Source of the DNA: Exophiala sp. HKRS030 | Lineage: Eukaryota; Ascomycota; Eurotiomycetes; Chaetothyriales; Herpotrichiellaceae | DNA length: 64,000 nucleotides | Reading direction: 5' to 3' | NCBI GenBank assembly: GCA_023897205.1 | Contig: JAHWDD010000002.1 | Span: 3,844,001 to 3,908,000 of the forward strand | Shown: in pieces, positions 58,681-64,000 of the stretch | How the letters are laid out: every line of letters starts with the position of its first letter | How positions within the stretch are numbered: position 1 is the stretch's first letter | Translations under genes and position numbers: made by a program | The notes under the pieces: generated by a model | Databases searched by the model: none | Seen by the model: only the letters and a program-made list of their open reading frames with translations | What the model was told of the DNA's origin: nothing

Positions 58681-59823
58681 ATGCCTGAACTGGTAGGAAA
58701 GAAGATTGGTGCGACAGGTTTTGGTCTCATGGGTACGTTGTCGGCACCACATCACATCACATAGTCGTCCTTGTCTCCGCGCATCGCTTGCATGCATTAT
58801 CTTGTTGTGCTCTTCCCGCACACAGACACGCACCATGCACCCGCGACTGACTGACCCGACCATCACACCATAGGCCTCCCAGCGCGCACCCCTCCCCTCC
58901 CCGAGTCCCAAATCTTCGAAACGCTCCGGGCGACGCTCGAGACGGGCTGCAACTTTTGGAACGCCGGCGAGTTCTACGGCACCCCCGAGCGCAACACCCA
59001 GACCATGATGGCGTCGTACTTTCGCAAGTACCCCGAAGACGCCGCGAAGGTGGTGCTGAGCGTCAAGGGCGCCTTCGTCTGGGGCGCCATGGTGGGCGAC
59101 GGTCGACCCGAGGCGATCAAGGCCAGCGTCGACAAGATCCTCCACGACCTCGCCGGGACCAAAAGCATCGACATCTTCGAAATGGCCCGGGTCGACCCCA
59201 CGACCCCGCTGGAGGTCTCCCTCGAGTACCTCGAGGAAGAGTACGTCAAGAAGGGGGTGATAAGGGGGATCGCGCTGAGCGAGGTCTCGGCCGCGACCAT
59301 CCGCAGGGCCGCCAGCATCACCACGGTCGTCGCCGTCGAGGTCGAGCTGAGTCTCTGGTCGACGCACGTCCTCCACAACGGCGTCGCCGCGGCGTGCGCC
59401 GACCTGAACATCCCTCTGGTGGCCTACTCCCCCCTGGGTCAGGGGACGTTGACCGGCCGCATCAAGTCGGTGGACGACGACCTCGGCCCCGACGACCCCA
59501 GGCGCACCCTCTACCCTCGCTTCCAACCCGAGACGTGGCAGGTCAACCTCCGGCTCGTGAACCAAGTCGAGGCGCTCGCGGAGCGCAAGGGGTGCACCCC
59601 GGCCCAGCTGGCCCTCGCCTGGGTCCGCGGTCTCGCGGGCAAGCCGGGCATGCCGGACGTCGTCGTCCCCATCCCGGGGTCGACGACGGCCGGCCGCGTG
59701 CGCGAGAACGCCGTGGACGAAATCGTCCTGACCCCCGACGAGATGGCGGCCATCGACGACATTCTGGCAAATTTTACCGTCGTGGGACGTCGGTACCCTG
59801 ATAACATCCCCATCGATGGGTAA
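58681..59823 (+). CDS. Aldo/keto reductase, pyridoxal reductase (AKR8)-like
   Basis: Two exons (58681-58732, 58874-59823; intron 141 nt) give 333 residues. AKR8 enzymes such as fission-yeast Plr1 reduce pyridoxal to pyridoxine with NADPH. Visible features are the first strand and turn (IGATGFGLMGL), NFWNAGEFYGTPERN with catalytic-position Y52, LSVKGA with K82, IDIFEMARVDP in place of the classical catalytic-His region, IRGIALSEVS, VELSLWSTH, VAYSPLGQGTLTG and the NADPH-binding end VVPIPGSTTAGRVREN. The usual Asp before the Tyr is Asn47, which I recall as normal in this subgroup. Exon 2 is extremely GC-rich at third positions compared with both neighbours, producing long spurious frames on other strands. 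It converges with SMC1. Confidence 0.9.
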
Positions 59824-60288
59824 AAACCTCCCCGCTGAACCAGAATTCAGGTAGTGGCATATCTATGTTAGACCTACCTCAAGTAGCTGTGGTGGCACAT
59901 GACAAAAGAACAAACGAAACTCTGATGACAAAATCCAAAACAAAAACCGAATCTAGTTTGACAATTTCGACTATAGCTAACTAACTCTGTCAACGTAATC
60001 TTATCCGTGGGGTTTCAGAAGGAACATCGCGGCAAAAGGCAAGACAGCGTCCTATTGTTGAGAAAAGTAAAACAAAGTGTAGCCTGAATCGAATCTTTTG
60101 TACACAAGTACACAATCTTTCCAATGTTACTACAAGACTCGTGTACTGTATTCATATGAGAACGCTCATCATTAATCTCACTTGCAGTCGTCGAGCTCGT
60201 GGTTACCTGTCACATCGTATCTCCTCCATTTCAACCATGTCATTTCGTCGGACATTACCGAGCATGTCCTTTCGTCTTAAAGTCGCAC
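59824..60288. other. Convergent 3' region, aldo/keto reductase / SMC1
   Basis: 465 bp of AT-rich 3' sequence between convergent genes; no coding signal. Confidence 0.6.
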
Positions 60289-63200
60289 TCACGAATACTT
60301 GCGCAGCTGTAGGTCATGTCAGTCATATCATCAAAGCCTCTCGGTCGGCAATTTGGGGAATAGCAACGTACGTCAAGCGTCAAGGTTTTCGAGCTGTTGG
60401 CACCCTGGTCTCTGTACACACCTACGAGCGCTTCACTGCCTTGGAAGAAACCAGTCTTTAGACTGATGACAATAAATTGCATTCCAGGTCCCTGAACAGT
60501 CAACATTAGTACGTCCTCACTTCCCAAAAAAACTCAACGTCACAACTTACAGCATGATTCCGTACGTAATTGACCAGCTTGCCGACGTTGGCATTGTCCA
60601 GTGCGGCATCAACTTCATCCAGAACAAAAAAGGGACTCGGTTGGTAGCTGTGAATCGCAAACAAAAGTGCAAGAGCAGCCATGGTCTTTTCTCCACCAGA
60701 CAAATGTTCCATGTCTCGGAATCTCTTCGTTGGTGGCATAGTATGATAGTTGACTCCAGCAAGATATGGTTCGTCTTCATCAGCTGTGAGATATGCTCGA
60801 CCACCAGCTGGGAACTCATCAGACTTGGTCAGGTTGGAGTAAATGGGTTCGATCTGTTCCGAGATATGCGAGAATGCTTTGTGGAACAATTCATTGCGCT
60901 TTTGCATGGTGTCCTCGAATTGGGCCTTGGTCTCCCGATAGTTGGTGCGCGATTCTTCGTATTCTTGTTCCGTGTCACGAGCACGGGCTTCGACAGTAGC
61001 CAAACGTTGTGCCGCATGGGCATTGGGTTGCATTTTATCCAACGCAGCATTCAACTTGGCAATGTCGTCAAGTAATTTCGATTCCATTGCCTCATTGTCT
61101 TCCTCCTTCAGGTCATCATCGAGAACATCAAAATCTGGGACAACACCGTAGTCCATGACGTTGTGTGCTTTGAGAGCAGCCGAAGTTGGGTCATCTTCAT
61201 CCACATCCATAGCGTCTGCATCTTCTAGAGGCAGATCATTTATTGGCACGCTGTCGAGATTGGCTGAGCCGCTATCGAGAGGAATGGCGATGTTTTCGAT
61301 CTTGCACCGACGCAGCAGACTATAGCGTGCGGATGAATGACGCTGCATGTCACCTTCAAGTGCACTGATGGCTCTGAATGTGCTCTCCATTTCCTTGGAT
61401 CGTTTTTGAACTTCTTGTTTCTGCTCCGCCAGCGTATCTGCTACGTCTGATAGGAGCTCTTTCTGCTGGTCCAGTTGTGCATTCAACTCGTCTAATTCAT
61501 TCTTGAGGGTCTCTAGGTCGTCCTGAATGCCCTGGCGCTGTTCATTGAGCTCGTCAATGATTTCTTTGTCTCGCTGCTCTCTATCTCTCAGTGACTCGAG
61601 GCGATCGTCCGTAGCCTGAAGCCGTGACTTTTCAAAACTGAGCTGACCCTCGAGTCTTCCCTTTTGGGTTACAAATTCAAGCTTCTTCTGCGCAGCTTCT
61701 TGTTGTAGCGAGCCTTGGCGGGCTTCATAGTCTCGAATGTCGTCGAAGCCATGCCGTTGGCAGAAATCGGCAAAGACTTCATTCTCAACATTATTGACAG
61801 ACTCTTGATAGTCGGAGATATCCTCGTCAATCTTTTCGAGCTTTCGTTGTTCAGCCTGCATCTTCGGGCGCTCGTCGTTGAGCTGTTGCTTCACATGATC
61901 GACTTCTCTCTTCTTGCTCTGCAAATTTTTAGTCAGGGCATCAAGTTCTTCCTTAGCAAAGCGGAGTCGGCCCTCCAGGCCACTGAGTTCAGTCTGAAGG
62001 GTCTGTTCCTCCGCAACACGACTTCGTTCTTGTGGCAATGCTGAAAATTCGTCCATTAGTTTATCCTTGAGTTTGTTGAGTCTCTCAACTTCGGCATCGT
62101 CCCATCTGCGGGTGTTTTGTTCTCTGCCTCGACCGCCCGTCATGAGACCTCCCTTGTGAATTACACTGCCATCTAGGGTGACAGCTTTAGCATCGACGTG
62201 GCGGGCGTAGCATAGCTCCTTGGCGATGTTCAGGTCATCACAAACGATAGCATTGCCGCAGGCGAAGGAAATGGCACGAGCGACCGACTGATCATAGTCG
62301 ACTGTCTCGATAGCAGGTCGCATACCGCGATGCATACCTTTCAAGTTAGAGTTGAGCGCCTTGACCTGAATCGTGTCCAATGGAATAAACGTGGCTTGTC
62401 CTGATCGATGATCCCGGAGGTACTCGATACATTGTTTCGCGGTGGCCTCAGTGTCAACCACAACGGCATCAAAATGTCGACCGAGAACAGTGCTGACAGC
62501 CTCTTGGTACTTCTTCTGCTTTGGTTTACAGAGCTCGTGTACACGGCCTTTGACGCCAGGATATGTGCGCTTGAGCATGGCAATCGTCTCCTTCATTCGC
62601 AACTCCTTTTCGCTTGTTCGGCGGCCGTCGTCAGCTTCGAGAAGCTTCCGAGCAACTTCTGCCAACTTTTCGTCAAGCTCCGTTCGAGTACGTGCAGCCT
62701 GTAGTCGTCTTGAAGTCGCAGCGTGAAGTTCTTTCTTCTTTGCATCTATCTCAGATTGTGTGGATGCCACCACTTCTTTCACAGTGTCTCTGCGCTCACT
62801 GAAGGCTTTGTATTCGTTGTCGAGAGACTGGAGTCGGTACTCGGTGCTGTTCACACTGTTCCTGAGGTTGTTGTACGTTGCTTCTATGGGAGCCCTTTCA
62901 CTTTTGAGTCGCTCAACTCTGCTGAGATCGGCCGACGCACGCTTGTTGAGCTCCTCTCGAAGTCGCGTATATTGTTGAAGGTCGGCATCACTCAGCTGTC
63001 CACCTAGGCGACTTGCATTCTGCTCCCATTGTTTCTGCCACTGCGCTTGCGCCTTCTTGACCCTGGCTAGATCTTTCTCTAGTTGTGCGACCGTCTCTGC
63101 CTGCGCGTTCCGTTCTCTCTGGATAGAGTTGACACGATTGGCGTATTTCGTGAGTTGATTGTTCGATACCGAGATCTGCTCATCAATGGGCACAAGAGAT

Positions 63201-64000
63201 GAGCTTTTGTCCTCAATTTCCTTTTCCTTGGACTTGATCGCCTTCTCTACCTTGCCGACACTACGAGCCGCGTAGGCGTGATCTTTCTTTGCCGCCTCCA
63301 GCTTACGCTCATATTTTTCAATGCCTCGTCGAAAATCTTTCAGCTCGCTTTGGTGTTTCTGAATTTCGGCACTTGACTCTTCAATCTGCCGTTGAAGATG
63401 ATATAGTTTCCACAGGACGTGAGTCACAATTGCCTCATCACGCTCAGAAGCCTTTTTCTGAAAATTGTCTGCCTCTCTCTTCTGCTCTTGGTATTGCCTG
63501 ATCTCAGAGTTGATGCCACGACGACGGTTCAGTTGGAAGGCCTGTTGCTCCGCGGCTTCATCTAATTCGGCTTTGAGTTTATCATAGTCTGCTTTGTACT
63601 CAAGACTGCCGGACACTTGCTCGATTAATTTTGTCAGGTCTTGAGGTTTTTGAATCGCTATGGCTTCAACGTCACCCTGGAAGACTAAGAAGTTGCGCGC
63701 CTTGATCAGGATGTTCTCTTCTTCCAATGCCTCATTGTACTGTTGCGCTGTCACCACCTCGCCGTTCAGCCGGTACTCGGAGACTCCTTGATTGGTGATT
63801 GTACGTTTCCACTTTTGTTCGATACCAGCATCATCTTCATAGACAGCCATTACCCATGCGGCTTTGGGGTCATTGCGACCCTGAGTGCCATTTGCCTGGC
63901 TCGCATCCTCATCGTCATGCTCTTGGATACCATTTGCCTCTTGTTCGCCGTTTGCCGTAGATTTTTGCAGGACTCGGCCTCGGTAAACGAGTTCTCTCAG
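60289..64000 (-). CDS. SMC1: Cohesin ATPase subunit Smc1, C-terminal ~1195 residues
   Basis: Three exons are visible on the minus strand (64000-60551, 60491-60372, 60306-60289); the N-terminus with Walker A lies beyond the right edge (~65-70 residues missing by comparison with the family). Smc1 pairs with Smc3 in the cohesin ring. The order is: end of the N-terminal head (RNFLVFQGDVEAIA, LIEQVSGSLEYK), first coiled coil, hinge (YPGVKGRVHELCKPK, FDAVVVDTEATAKQCIEYLR, GGLMTGGRG), second coiled coil, and C-terminal head with ABC signature LSGGEKTMAALALLF, Walker B FFVLDEVDAALDNANV and the end ALVGVYRDQ...LTLDLRKYS. The last two introns (59 and 65 nt) are needed for the family ending; the last exon has 18 nt. 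An acidic insert (GIQEHDDEDASQANG) interrupts the head near the window edge. Confidence 0.96.

Noticed and set aside
58672..59801. Long open frames of ~280-300 codons overlapping the aldo/keto reductase on both strands
   Set aside because: They are a by-product of the very high GC at third positions; the reductase frame has all family motifs and a valid intron.

Overview
The window is nuclear DNA of a filamentous ascomycete (Pezizomycotina). The evidence is small GT-AG introns, mostly 46-63 nt, with CTRAY-like branch points; single-copy eukaryotic genes (Las17/WASP, Mrs2, Yvh1, Vfa1, LETM1/Mdm38, Smc1, a PWI/SR splicing factor); and fungus-specific regulators (Zn(II)2Cys6, a fungal-type C2H2 protein, a Fungal_trans_2-like factor). 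The protein style fits Eurotiomycetes, perhaps Chaetothyriales, but that placement is inference. No rRNA, confident tRNA, CRISPR array, intact transposon or viral gene was seen.

Layout. 1-14.7 kb is gene-dense: 3' part of LAS17 (+), MRS2-type Mg2+ channel (-), a DHA1-like MFS transporter (+, 5 exons), a MOSC-domain protein (+), a BRCT protein (-) and a DUF2461 protein (+, 8 exons), the last two sharing a 641-bp divergent promoter. 14.7-21.8 kb has no supportable gene and ends in a pyrimidine-rich leader before a Zn(II)2Cys6 gene (21.8-23.3 kb). 23.3-28.2 kb is again gene-free, with a four-copy degenerate repeat. VFA1 (28.2-28.9 kb) and YVH1 (32.8-34.9 kb, minus) converge across a 3.9-kb gap; YVH1 carries a 708-nt intron holding an opposite-strand reading frame. 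A 4.7-kb gap precedes a C2H2 gene (39.6-42.1 kb). 42.1-48.5 kb is a repeat-rich, gene-poor stretch with microsatellites.

From 48.5 kb the window is dense again: a small unrecognised gene with an apparent frameshift, a 713-residue unrecognised protein (-), an SRm160-like PWI/RS protein (+), Mdm38/LETM1 (+), a transcription-factor-like protein without a zinc cluster (+), an aldo/keto reductase of the pyridoxal-reductase group (+), and the cohesin subunit SMC1 (-), which runs off the right end.

The genes are mostly unrelated housekeeping functions: actin nucleation, mitochondrial ion homeostasis (Mrs2 and Mdm38), splicing, ribosome maturation and cohesion. No biosynthetic cluster is evident, though the transcription-factor-like gene at 56.4 kb and the reductase at 58.7 kb are tandem neighbours. 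The strongest signal unexplained by genes is a 9-mer, TACGGAGTA/TACTCCGTA, found 13 times on either strand, always outside coding sequence. Exon coordinates were set by hand from splice consensus, frame and family knowledge; none was checked by alignment or RNA.
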